DNA of 64,000 nucleotides, from contig JACKDM010000015.1 in NCBI GenBank assembly GCA_020633515.1, positions 21,945-85,944 on the forward strand, in the 5' to 3' direction. The notes beneath the pieces are model-generated. The model was not told the origin of the DNA and made no database searches. It worked only from the letters and a program-made list of their open reading frames with translations. How positions within the stretch are numbered: position 1 is the first letter of the stretch; each line of letters opens with the position of its first letter. Source of the stretch: Myxococcales bacterium. Lineage in GTDB: Bacteria; Myxococcota; Bradymonadia; UBA7976; UBA1532. Shown in pieces: positions 16,441-24,511 of the stretch. The position numbers were made by a program, and so were the translations under genes.

Positions 16441-18500
16441 ATGATGGGTGCATCGACGGGTGTCTGCGTGGCGTGTGATGGAGTGGGTCCGGTCGCGGAG
16501 CCGTGCGTGAGTCGGCCCTGCCAGCGGCGGGGATACCACTACGTCCCGGCGGATCGGGCGCCGTCGAGCGCGCCCGAGGACGCGCGGATCGGGCAGATGT
16601 GGGGTGATCATCTGCTCGTGGAGCGGCTGGGCGCGGGCGGGGTAGGCACGGTGTACGGGGCGATCAAGCCGCCGATCATGATGCAGGCGGCGGTGAAGAT
16701 CCTCTCGGCCGAGGCGCCTGCAGCGCTCGTCGAGCGCTTCCGGCAGGAGGCGGTCGCGCTCGCGCGGCCAATCATCCCAACATCGTTCGGCTGCTGCACT
16801 TCGGGCACCACAACGCCGTGCCCTACCTCGTGATGGGTACGTGCAAGGGGGGATGACGCTGCGGGGGGCTCGATCGCGCGGGGCTCAGCGCGGCTCATGT
16901 CTTCTCGATCCTGGGGCAGCTCTGTGACGCGCTTTCGAGGCGGCACATCTGCTCGGTGTCATCCATCGGGATGTCAAGCCGGGCAATGTGATGATCCAGG
17001 CGCTCCCGTCGAACCCGTACTTCGTGCGGCTCGTCGACTTCGGGCTCGCGAAGCTGGTCGACGATGCGCACAGCACCGCCCTGCTGGCGGGGACGCCGCA
17101 TTACATGGCACCGGAGCAGATCTCTCGGCAGCCGGTGGGGCCGTGGACCGACTGGTATGCATTCGGGGTGATCGCGTTCGAGCTGTTGACGGGGTCGCGG
17201 CCCTACCGGCTCAGTCGACGGGTGAGCTGGTGCGGCTCAAGCTGATGGATGACTACCGGCCGACCGAGGAGCCCCGCTTCGGTCATCTGTCGCCGACGGT
17301 GCGATGGGCGCTGGAGCGATTGCTGGCCCACGATCCGGCGCGGCGGGCGGCGACGGGCGACGCGGTGCGGGAGATGCTGACGCTGGCGCGCAGCGACGAC
17401 GACGGCGTGACGCTGGCCGACTCGCCGAACGACACGCTGGCCGATGCGCCGATGCCGTTCGTTGCGGATCTGGCGCGGGTGACGTTGATGGCCGCGGGGG
17501 GCGCGCGGCGCACGATGCGGCTGCTGGGGACGCCGGTCGGGTTGATGGCGGCAGCGCCGCCGCAAGCGGCGGGCGCGCAGGTGATGGCGCCGCCGCAGGC
17601 GGCGGGGGACGACGTCGGCGCGGTGGGGCAGACGGAGCAGCGCCCGGTCGAGGGCGAGCGAGCGGGGGGGCCGCAGGGCCAGGCGCGCGGCGGCGAGGGG
17701 CCGGCGGCGGCAGGTCGGCGTGGCGATGGCGGGGGCGCGCTGGCGGCGCTGCTGGTGCTGGCGGGCGGGGGCTGCTGTTCGCCCTGTCGAGCGGGGGCGA
17801 GGTGCCGCAGGCGTCGGCGAACGCCGAGGCCAGTCGGATCAGATCGGGTCTGCCCCGCCGGTGAGCGGGCGCGGTGGCGGACGCCGCGCGCGCGCCGGGC
17901 GGCGGACGCGGCCGGCAGGGCGGTCGAGACGCTGGCGAGCCGGCGCGGGACGCAGCGCCAGCAGGGTCGCGCAGGGGCGACTGGGCAGGCGAGTCTATCC
18001 GCGGCGGCGGCCGTCGTCGAGCAGGCGTGACGCCGATCGAGCCCGGCGGCGGCAGAGAGAGCTCGAGCAGCGGCGTCGACCCCGACGGCGCCCGACGCGT
18101 CGCCGCGCGCGAGCAGCGGCCGTTGATCGGCCCGGTCACGATGCCGCGGCGACCGGAGGAGGCGCGCTCGCGGCAGGGGGCGGCGCGCGATGCGGGAGGC
18201 GCGCTCGACACCGCCGAGGCTCACTTCCGCGAGGCGGCGCGCAGCGGAGAAGCATCGGGCCTTCGCGTGGCGCGGGCTCGGTGAGGTGAAGCTTCAAGCG
18301 TGAGCAGTTCGTCGAGGCCGAGCACTTCTTCGGGCGCGCCATCGAAGCGAGCCGGGCTTCGCGCGTGACCATCTCTATCGGGGGATCAGCGCGATCGCGG
18401 TTGGGTCCGGGAAGACGCTCGCGCCTGCGAGGACTGGCAGGCGGCGCTTCGACTCCGCTCGGGCTACCCGCCCGCGCTCGACTATCTGAACCAGCACTGT
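16441..18500 (+). pseudogene. Wrecked Ser/Thr protein kinase with zinc-ribbon head and TPR tail
   Basis: Kinase pieces appear in correct order but in changing frames: an N-terminal CVACDG...CVSRPCQRRGYHYVP zinc-ribbon-like head; VERLGAGGVGTVYGA and AAVKIL (ATP loop and Lys); NHPNIVRLLHFGHHNAVPYL; LLGVIHRDVKPGNVM (catalytic loop); VRLVDFGLAK; GTPHYMAPEQ; then ERLLAHDPARRA. A Gly/Ala-rich region and TPR-like fragments (AEAHFREAARSGE, FVEAEHFFGRAIEAS) follow to about 18500. At least four frame changes occur (near 16770, 16850, 16930 and 17210), not only in homopolymers, so this looks like a true pseudogene of a myxobacterial PknB-type kinase. Confidence 0.75.
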
Positions 18501-18522
18501 CGGTGGCAGGCGGGCGCGCGCT

Positions 18523-19389
18523 TCACCCCGGGCGGCGCACCAGCTCCATGCCGCCGCCGAGGTCGCGGCGGTCGACGCCCTCGGCGTCGTCGATCCGGCG
18601 GGCGAGGTCGAGGCCGGCGGTGTTGGCGGCGAGGACCTCGCCCTTGTGCACGACGACCGCGGGGCCGTCGAAGACCTCGAGCACGGCGACGAGCGCGTCG
18701 CGGTCGAGGCGGCTGCCGGGGTCGCGGGCGGGGTTCTTGCGGTGCAGCGCGTCGAGGAGCGCGTCGAGGCTGTGGGCGATGACGCCGAGCTCCTCGGGCA
18801 TCGAGACGTCGCCGCAGCGTTGGTGCGATTCGCCGCGGGTCCAGGCGAGCGCGACGCGGTAGAGGCGGGCGAGGGGGCCGAAGAGGCGCTCGCGGACGCG
18901 GCGGATCATCATCAGGCCGAGCGCGAGGGTGGCGAGCGCGAGGCCGACGAGCGACCAGGCGCCGGCGCGGGCGAGGCCGTGGGCGCGTTCGTCGGCGCGG
19001 CGCATCGAGCTGCGGTTGATGGCGGCGAGGGTGTCGAGCGCTTCGAGCACGGTGGTGCGCGCGGCGGGGTCGCCGTCGAGCGCGGCCTCGGACTGCGCTT
19101 CGATGATCTCGATCGCGGCGGGCTCTTCGGGCTCGGTGATGTTGCGGCGGGCGCGGGCGAGCGCGGCGTCGAAGAAGACGTGGCGGGTCTCTTCGAGGGG
19201 GCCGATCCCGCGCAGGGCCATGACGCCGCGCATCTGCTCGACGGCTTCGAGGGAGACGTCGTTCTCGGCGAGGATGTGGCGGATGGCGGGGCCGGTGCGG
19301 AGCAGGAGCCAGGCGCCGGCGATGGCGGTGACGAGCTGGAGGCCGAGGAGCGCGGCGACGGCGATGCGGATCTCGTGGCGGACGCGCAT
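18523..19389 (-). CDS. Two-helix sensor-like membrane protein (HAMP plus PAS-like), no kinase domain
   Basis: 288 residues. Membrane helix 1 at about residues 8-30, a ~105-residue helical extracytoplasmic domain like a four-helix chemoreceptor sensor, helix 2 at about 138-160, a HAMP-like linker (PLARLYRVALAWTRGE), and a final ~60 residues (AVLEVFDGPAVVVHKGEVLAANTAG) that resemble the first half of a PAS domain. No His-kinase or methyl-accepting region is present, so it is either a truncated sensor kinase or a stand-alone regulator. Its ATG directly follows the stop of the Ktr gate gene, so it should be co-transcribed and may adjust potassium uptake. Confidence 0.65.
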   Translation of the reverse strand: MRVRHEIRIAVAALLGLQLVTAIAGAWLLLRTGPAIRHILAENDVSLEAVEQMRGVMALRGIGPLEETRHVFFDAALARARRNITEPEEPAAIEIIEAQSEAALDGDPAARTTVLEALDTLAAINRSSMRRADERAHGLARAGAWSLVGLALATLALGLMMIRRVRERLFGPLARLYRVALAWTRGESHQRCGDVSMPEELGVIAHSLDALLDALHRKNPARDPGSRLDRDALVAVLEVFDGPAVVVHKGEVLAANTAGLDLARRIDDAEGVDRRDLGGGMELVRRPG

Positions 19390-20049
19390 TCACCACTCCT
19401 CGACGAGGGTCTGCGCGGCGCCGGGGCGGCCGGCGACGAGGAGCACGTCGCCGGTGGCGAGCGGGCGGTGGGGGTCGGGGCGCTCGAGGTCGTCGTCGCC
19501 GTTCTTGATGGCGAGCACGGTGAGCCCGAAGCGGTCGGGGAGCGCGAGCGCGGCGAGGCTCTTGCCCTTCATGACCGGGCGGACCTCGAGCTCGCTGATG
19601 ACGAGGTTGGGCGCGAGCTCGATCTCGTCGCGGATCCCGGCATAGGCGAGGCGGCGGGCGAAGCGCTCGCCATATTCCTTCTCGGGGTTGACGACGAGAT
19701 CGGCGCCGACGAGGTGGAGGATGCGGGCGATGAGCGGGTCGGTGGCGCGGGAGACGACGCGGCGGGCGCCGAGCTGGCGGAGCAGGGTGGTGACGAGGAT
19801 GGTGCTCTCGCGGGCCTCGTGGCCGATGGCGCAGACGGCGAGGTCGCGGCTCTCGGGGTTGAGCCCGGAGAGCGCGTCTTCGTCGGTGGCGTCGAGCGCG
19901 GCGGCGTGGGCGGCGAAGGTGGCGGCCTCCTGCACGCGGGCGCGGTCGACGTCGATGGCGAGGACCTCGAAGCCTTCGTGGGTCAGGGCGCGGGCGAGCG
20001 CCATGCCGAACTGGCCGAGGCCGATGACGAGCGCTTGCTTCTTCGACAT
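19390..20049 (-). CDS. ktrA: Potassium uptake regulatory subunit KtrA/TrkA
   Basis: 219 residues, the usual size of KtrA. N-terminal RCK domain with a nucleotide-binding Rossmann motif IGLGQFG near residue 10 and the acidic end of strand 2 (IDVD), then an RCK_C (TrkA-C) domain from about residue 135 with the pattern ELEVRPVMKGKSLAAL. It forms the cytoplasmic gating ring on the KtrB membrane subunit and responds to ATP/NAD in known systems. The ATG at 20049 lies 2 bp after the stop of the membrane subunit gene. Confidence 0.92.
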   Translation of the reverse strand: MSKKQALVIGLGQFGMALARALTHEGFEVLAIDVDRARVQEAATFAAHAAALDATDEDALSGLNPESRDLAVCAIGHEARESTILVTTLLRQLGARRVVSRATDPLIARILHLVGADLVVNPEKEYGERFARRLAYAGIRDEIELAPNLVISELEVRPVMKGKSLAALALPDRFGLTVLAIKNGDDDLERPDPHRPLATGDVLLVAGRPGAAQTLVEEW

Positions 20050-20051
20050 GG

Positions 20052-22124
20052 CTATCCCACCGCGACGTCGGTCAGGGGCCGCTTGACGGGCGGCCGGGGG
20101 TCGATCCGGCCGGCGAGCACGAGCAGCAGGGTGAGGGGGCCGACCCGGCCAGCGAACATCGCGAGCGCGATCATGATCTTGCCGACCTCGTCGAGCAAGG
20201 CGGTGCCGCCGATCGAGAGGCCGACGGTGCCGAGCGCGGAGACGGCTTCGAAGAGCGCGATCTCGAGGGTCATGGGCTGGGTGGCGAGGAGCGCGAGCAG
20301 GAGGAGCACGGCGCTGCCGGCGCCGACGAAGGTGACGGCGGTGGCCTTGCGGATGGCGCCGGGCGCGATCTGGTGGCCGTAGACCTCGATGTGGGCGGCG
20401 TCGCGGAAGGCGGCGCGCACGAGGAGCACGAGGATGGCGATGGTGGTGGTCTTGACGCCGCCGGCGGTCGAGCCGGGGCAGCCGCCGATGTACATGAGCG
20501 GGATCATGACGGTGTAGGTCGCGGGGTGGGTGGCGGCGAGGTCGATGGAGTTGAAGCCGGCGGTGCGGAGCGTGATCGACTGGAAGAGGGCGTTGACGAG
20601 CTTGTCGACGGTCGAGAGCGGGCCGAGGGTGCGGTCCCATTCGAAGGCGGTGAAGGCGAGGAAGCCGATGGCGATGAGCGCGGCGGTGGCGACGAGCGCG
20701 AGGCGGGCGCTGATGGGGAACGGGCGGCGGCGGGTGGCGACGGCGGCGATGAGGAGCGGGCCGAGGCCGCCGAGCACGATGAGGAGCGCGGTGACGAGGA
20801 GCACCGCGGGGGCCTGGGCGTAGGGCACGAGGCTGTCGGTCTGGAGGGCGAAGCCGGCGTTGCAGAACGCGGAGATGGCGGTGAAGACGCCGCGCCAGAG
20901 CGCGGCGCCGAAGCTGTCGCCGCCGTGGGCGAAGAGCGCGGTGAGGAGGAGCGCGCCGATGGCTTCGCAGAGCAGGGTGACGCCGATGATGAGGCGCACC
21001 TGGTCGGCGAGGCGGGCGCGGTCGCCGGCTTCGACGAGGCTCGCGACGGTGATCTCGTGGCTGAGGCTCATCCGGCGGCCGAGGAGGAGGATGGCGGCGG
21101 TGGAGAAGGTCATGATGCCGAGGCCGCCGAGCTGGATGAGGACGAGCACGACGGCCTGCCCGAAGCCGCTGAGCGCGGTGGCGGTGTCGACGACGACGAG
21201 GCCGGTGACGCAGATCGCGGAGAAGCTGGTGAAGAGGGCGTCGATGAAGCGCAGCGGGATGCCGGTGTGGCTGGCGGCGGGGAGCGCGAGGAAGGCGGCG
21301 CCGATGAAGGCGCCGAGGAGGAAGGTGCCGGCGACGAGCGCGGCGGCGGGGGGCGCGGGCAGGCCGCGCTCGGGGCGGCCGCGGCGAGGGACGAGGCGGC
21401 GGGCGGCGAGCGCGGCGACGCAGAGCAGCGCGAGCGCGGGGAGCGCGAGCAGGGTGGCGTCGAGCGCGGGCACGAGCGGGGAGCGCGGCGGCGGCGAGGG
21501 CGGCGGCGGCGAGGGCGCGGACGCGCACCGGGCCGCCGGCGGCGCGCGGAGAAGCAGCCAGCCGGCGGCGCTCCCGGCGGCCCCGGCGACGGCGACGCGG
21601 CCGCCGAGCTCGGCGGTCATGCCGGCGGCGAGCACGAGCCCCCAGGTGAGCCCGGCGCCGCAGACGGCGCCGAGGGTGGCGTCGGCGGCGGGGCGGCGGT
21701 GCAGATCGGCGAGCTCGGGCGGGACGCGGAACCAGCCGAGCACGGCGGCGAGGCCGACCATGCCGGTCGCGGCGGCGAGCAGGAACCGGATCGGGGCGTC
21801 GAGCGCGGTGACGGTGAGCGCGGCGGTGGCGAGCGCGACGGCGAGGCCGACGAGGGTGGTCGCGAGGCGGGGGGCGCGGCGGGCGAGCGCCATCGCGAGC
21901 GGGGTGAGCACGATCAGGCCGGCGGCGGCGGCGCGCGCGGCGGTGACGGCGGTCGGCCCGTCGAGCCCGAACGCGCGGCCGAGGTCGCCGGGGGCGCGGG
22001 CTTCGAAGAGGGGCAGGAGCGCCCAGCCGAGGGTGAGGAAGACGCCGGTCGCGAGCGGCGGCAGGCCGGCGAGCGCGCGGGCGGCGCGCTGTTCACCGGG
22101 GGGGAGGGGGAGGGGACCGGGCAT
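20052..22124 (-). CDS. ktrB: Potassium uptake membrane subunit KtrB/TrkH with N-terminal membrane extension
   Basis: 690 residues; typical KtrB is about 450. The C-terminal ~440 residues are a standard four-MPM potassium translocase with selectivity-filter loops AICVTGLV, AFCNAGFAL, TLRTAGFNS and ALGTVGLSI, each with the filter Gly. A positively charged helix break (GGCPGSTAGGVKTTT) marks the known membrane gate loop. The extra N-terminal ~230 residues hold about six or seven hydrophobic helices, interrupted by a Pro/Ser-rich stretch, and resemble no domain I know; similar long forms occur in Myxococcota and spirochaetes. First gene of a three-gene leftward operon. Confidence 0.9.
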   Translation of the reverse strand: MPGPLPLPPGEQRAARALAGLPPLATGVFLTLGWALLPLFEARAPGDLGRAFGLDGPTAVTAARAAAAGLIVLTPLAMALARRAPRLATTLVGLAVALATAALTVTALDAPIRFLLAAATGMVGLAAVLGWFRVPPELADLHRRPAADATLGAVCGAGLTWGLVLAAGMTAELGGRVAVAGAAGSAAGWLLLRAPPAARCASAPSPPPPSPPPRSPLVPALDATLLALPALALLCVAALAARRLVPRRGRPERGLPAPPAAALVAGTFLLGAFIGAAFLALPAASHTGIPLRFIDALFTSFSAICVTGLVVVDTATALSGFGQAVVLVLIQLGGLGIMTFSTAAILLLGRRMSLSHEITVASLVEAGDRARLADQVRLIIGVTLLCEAIGALLLTALFAHGGDSFGAALWRGVFTAISAFCNAGFALQTDSLVPYAQAPAVLLVTALLIVLGGLGPLLIAAVATRRRPFPISARLALVATAALIAIGFLAFTAFEWDRTLGPLSTVDKLVNALFQSITLRTAGFNSIDLAATHPATYTVMIPLMYIGGCPGSTAGGVKTTTIAILVLLVRAAFRDAAHIEVYGHQIAPGAIRKATAVTFVGAGSAVLLLLALLATQPMTLEIALFEAVSALGTVGLSIGGTALLDEVGKIMIALAMFAGRVGPLTLLLVLAGRIDPRPPVKRPLTDVAVG

Positions 22125-22279
22125 GCAGCGAAGGATGAGGGCAAGACGGGGCCGGTCGCCAGGGGGAACATCCGGTCGGGCCCGGGTCAGGTTCGGTGGT
22201 TACCAAACGGTTCCACGCACGCGTTTGTGACCAGTGCTTCCCCGGCAGGCTCAAAATCGAGCGTCGCGGCGCAAGAGGG

Positions 22280-22310
22280 TTGAAACCCGCCTGCGCCTGA
22301 GACCAGATAA
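22280..22310 (+). promoter_or_regulatory. Candidate promoter of the HU gene
   Basis: TTGAAA (22280-22285) and AGATAA (22305-22310) lie 62 bp before the HU start. The hexamers are good for this GC content but the 19-bp spacing is one or two longer than ideal. Confidence 0.3.
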
Positions 22311-22372
22311 GGCGCGCGAACGCCGGCTGTGCGGCGTCGCCCAAAATAACCGAAGGGTTCGAGGAGGACCGC

Positions 22373-22651
22373 GTGAACAAGAAAGATTTGATCAACGGCA
22401 TCGCCGCTCAGGCCGAGGTCAACAAGGTCGAGGCCGAGCGCATGCTCGAGGCGATGATGAGCTGTGTCACGGATGCGCTCGCGCGTGGTGAATCGGTGAC
22501 GCTCGTCGGCTTCGGCACCTTCGACATCAGCGACCGCAAGTCGCGCAAGGGCGTCAACCCCCAGACCGGCGAGCCGATGGAGATCCCCGCGACCAAGGTC
22601 GCCACCTTCCGCGCCGGCAAGGCCCTCAAGGACGCGGTCAACGCCCGCTGA
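22373..22651 (+). CDS. HU-family histone-like DNA-binding protein
   Basis: 92 residues, the normal HU length. MNKKDLINGIAAQAEV opens the helical dimerisation part, VGFGTFDISDRKSRKGVNPQ forms the beta-saddle entry, and PATKVATFRAGKALKDAV is the conserved end. The usual Pro of the DNA-bending arm sits in the GVNPQTGEPMEIPA segment. GTG start 6 bases after GAGGAGGA. It binds DNA non-specifically and bends it; the upstream gap to 22124 holds its promoter. Confidence 0.95.
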   Translation: MNKKDLINGIAAQAEVNKVEAERMLEAMMSCVTDALARGESVTLVGFGTFDISDRKSRKGVNPQTGEPMEIPATKVATFRAGKALKDAVNAR

Positions 22652-22746
22652 CATCGTCCGCGCTCTCTCCTCCTCCTCTCGATTCGAGACTCTCCCGCTG
22701 ATATAGACCGCGTCGACGTCGGCGGACGAGCCGGAGGAGGAGAGGC

Positions 22747-24363
22747 ATGTCTCGTTTTCGGTGGGCGATTCTCGGCGGTCTCATCGGGCTCGGCGCCTGC
22801 GTGCCGGGCGGGGGCGGGGGCGGTGGTGACGACGACGACGGCGGGCGACCCGACGCGGCGGCGTGCGTGGCGGCATGTGACGGGCGGCTCTGCGGCGACG
22901 ATGGCTGCGGGTCGAGCTGCGGCGCGTGCGGCGAGGGCGAGGCGTGCGGCCTCGCGGGGGCGTGCGTGGCGGTGGGCGAGGGCTGCGGCGATGGCATGTG
23001 CGCCGGCGCCGAGGACTGCGCGAGCTGCGCGGTCGACTGCGGGGGCTGCTGTGGCAACGGGGTGTGTGATCCGGGGGCGGGGGAGTCGTGCGTGAGCTGC
23101 GCCGGTGACTGCGGCTGCGGCGGCGGCGAGCGGTGTGATGACACGGCGCGGCGGTGTGTGCCGAGCGGCGCGGGCGGTGAGGGTGGCATGGGTGGTGCCG
23201 GGGGTTCTGGTGGCATGGGTGGTGTGGGCGGCGCCGGTGGCATGGGTGGCATGGGTGGTTCTGGTGGCATGGGTGGTTCTGGTGGCATGGGTGGTTCTGG
23301 TGGTATGGGTGGCTCTGGTGGCATGGGTGGTGCCGGTGGCATGGGTGGTGCCGGTGGCATGGGTGGCATGGGTGGCATGGCCGGCACCCCGCCCCGCATC
23401 ACCCGCCTCGTCGCCGAGCCCGCCGTCATCACCGAGGGCGAGCGGGTCACCCTCCGCGCCACCGTCGAAGACCCGGACGGCGACGTCGCCGCCGGCGCGC
23501 TCGAGAGCGACGACGGCGTCGCCTACGGCCCCTTCGCGCGCGGCGCCGGCGACGTCTGGACGGCGAGCATCGACTGGGCGCGGCTGCACGCCGCCGAGCC
23601 GATCGACTTCCCCGCCGGCGGCGATCAGCGCCGCAGTCTCAGCGCCATCTTCACCGATCGCGCCGGCGGCGTCGCCCGCGACGCCGTGCAGATCACGCTG
23701 AGCTGCGGCGGTGAGGCGGCCTGCGACGGCGCCTGCCGCCCGCTCGACACCGTCACCGACTGCGGCGCCTGCGGCCGCGCCTGCGATCCGGGCGAGGCCT
23801 GCGTCGACGGCGTCTGCGGCTGCGGCCCCGAGTGCCTCGCGCCGCGGCCGGGTGAGCTCGTCTTCACCGAGTTCATCGCCAACCCCGCCGCCGTGCTCGA
23901 CAGCGCCGGCGAGTGGTTCGAGTTCGCCAACGTCGGCCTGCGCCCGATCTCGCTCGAAGGCGTCGCCGTCGGCGACCCGGAGACGATCCCCGCCGACGGC
24001 CCCAACGCGCTGCGCTTCGAAGACGCCGTGATCCTCGAGCCCGGCCAGCACTATGTCATCGGCCGCAACGGTGATCCCATCCTCAACGGCGGGGTGCGCG
24101 TCGACCGCGCGCTCGTGACCCTCTCGCTGCGCAACGACAGCGACACCCTCGCGATCGTCGCCGCCGATGGCGCCGTGCTCGACCGGCTCGACTACGGCCC
24201 GCTGCAAGCCAACGACGCCGGCGCCGCGTGGCAGCTCTCGCGTGATGCCTACCGCGCGCCCGACCGCGGCTTCGCGACGCAGTGGTGCCGCGCCGCGACG
24301 CCCTGGCCGGGGAGCGCGGGCGACCTCGGCAGCCCGGGCGCGCTCAACGCCGACTGCCCGTGA
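22747..24363 (+). CDS. Surface lipoprotein with Cys-rich head, MGG-repeat linker and lamin-tail domain
   Basis: 538 residues. Lipobox (LIGLGAC), then two Cys-rich modules (CDGRLCGDDGCGSSCGACGEG... and repeated GNGVCDPGAGESCVSC types), a Met-Gly-Gly/Ser-Gly-Gly linker at about residues 143-212, an immunoglobulin-like strand set (ITRLVAEPAVITEGERVTLRA), a small Cys knot, and a C-terminal lamin-tail (LTD) fold from about residue 372 (LVFTEFIANPAAV ... GEWFEFANVG ... LDYGP). LTD domains in bacteria occur in secreted nucleases and surface proteins as binding modules. AGGAGGAGAGG precedes the ATG. Ligand unknown. Confidence 0.8.
   Translation: MSRFRWAILGGLIGLGACVPGGGGGGGDDDDGGRPDAAACVAACDGRLCGDDGCGSSCGACGEGEACGLAGACVAVGEGCGDGMCAGAEDCASCAVDCGGCCGNGVCDPGAGESCVSCAGDCGCGGGERCDDTARRCVPSGAGGEGGMGGAGGSGGMGGVGGAGGMGGMGGSGGMGGSGGMGGSGGMGGSGGMGGAGGMGGAGGMGGMGGMAGTPPRITRLVAEPAVITEGERVTLRATVEDPDGDVAAGALESDDGVAYGPFARGAGDVWTASIDWARLHAAEPIDFPAGGDQRRSLSAIFTDRAGGVARDAVQITLSCGGEAACDGACRPLDTVTDCGACGRACDPGEACVDGVCGCGPECLAPRPGELVFTEFIANPAAVLDSAGEWFEFANVGLRPISLEGVAVGDPETIPADGPNALRFEDAVILEPGQHYVIGRNGDPILNGGVRVDRALVTLSLRNDSDTLAIVAADGAVLDRLDYGPLQANDAGAAWQLSRDAYRAPDRGFATQWCRAATPWPGSAGDLGSPGALNADCP
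23167..23385 (+). repeat. In-frame GGTGGCATGGGTGGTTCT-type repeat (Met-Gly-Gly / Ser-Gly-Gly linker)
   Basis: A tract of 9- and 18-bp units made of GGTGGCATG and GGTGGTTCT/GGTGGTGCC codes for GGM-GGS/GGA. Unusually for this genome, T-ending Gly codons dominate. Linker length can change in frame. Confidence 0.8.
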
Positions 24364-24511
24364 GCGCGCGCCGCTCGCGCTCACCCCCATGCGAGTTGAT
24401 GCCATCGCAGCGGCGCCGCGCGACCCATGCCATGCGCGAGCAGCGCGGCGCGTCACGCTGCGTCCCCCGATCGCGTTGCGCCTCGTCGCCCCCCGCGCCA
24501 CACTGCGCGCC

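Noticed and set aside
20373..22283. 636-residue Glu/Gly/Ala-rich rightward frame
   Set aside because: Antisense to ktrB, which has clear selectivity-filter motifs.
22336..22372. tRNA T-loop-like GGTTCGA before the HU gene
   Set aside because: No cloverleaf can be formed with upstream sequence; it overlaps the HU ribosome-binding region.
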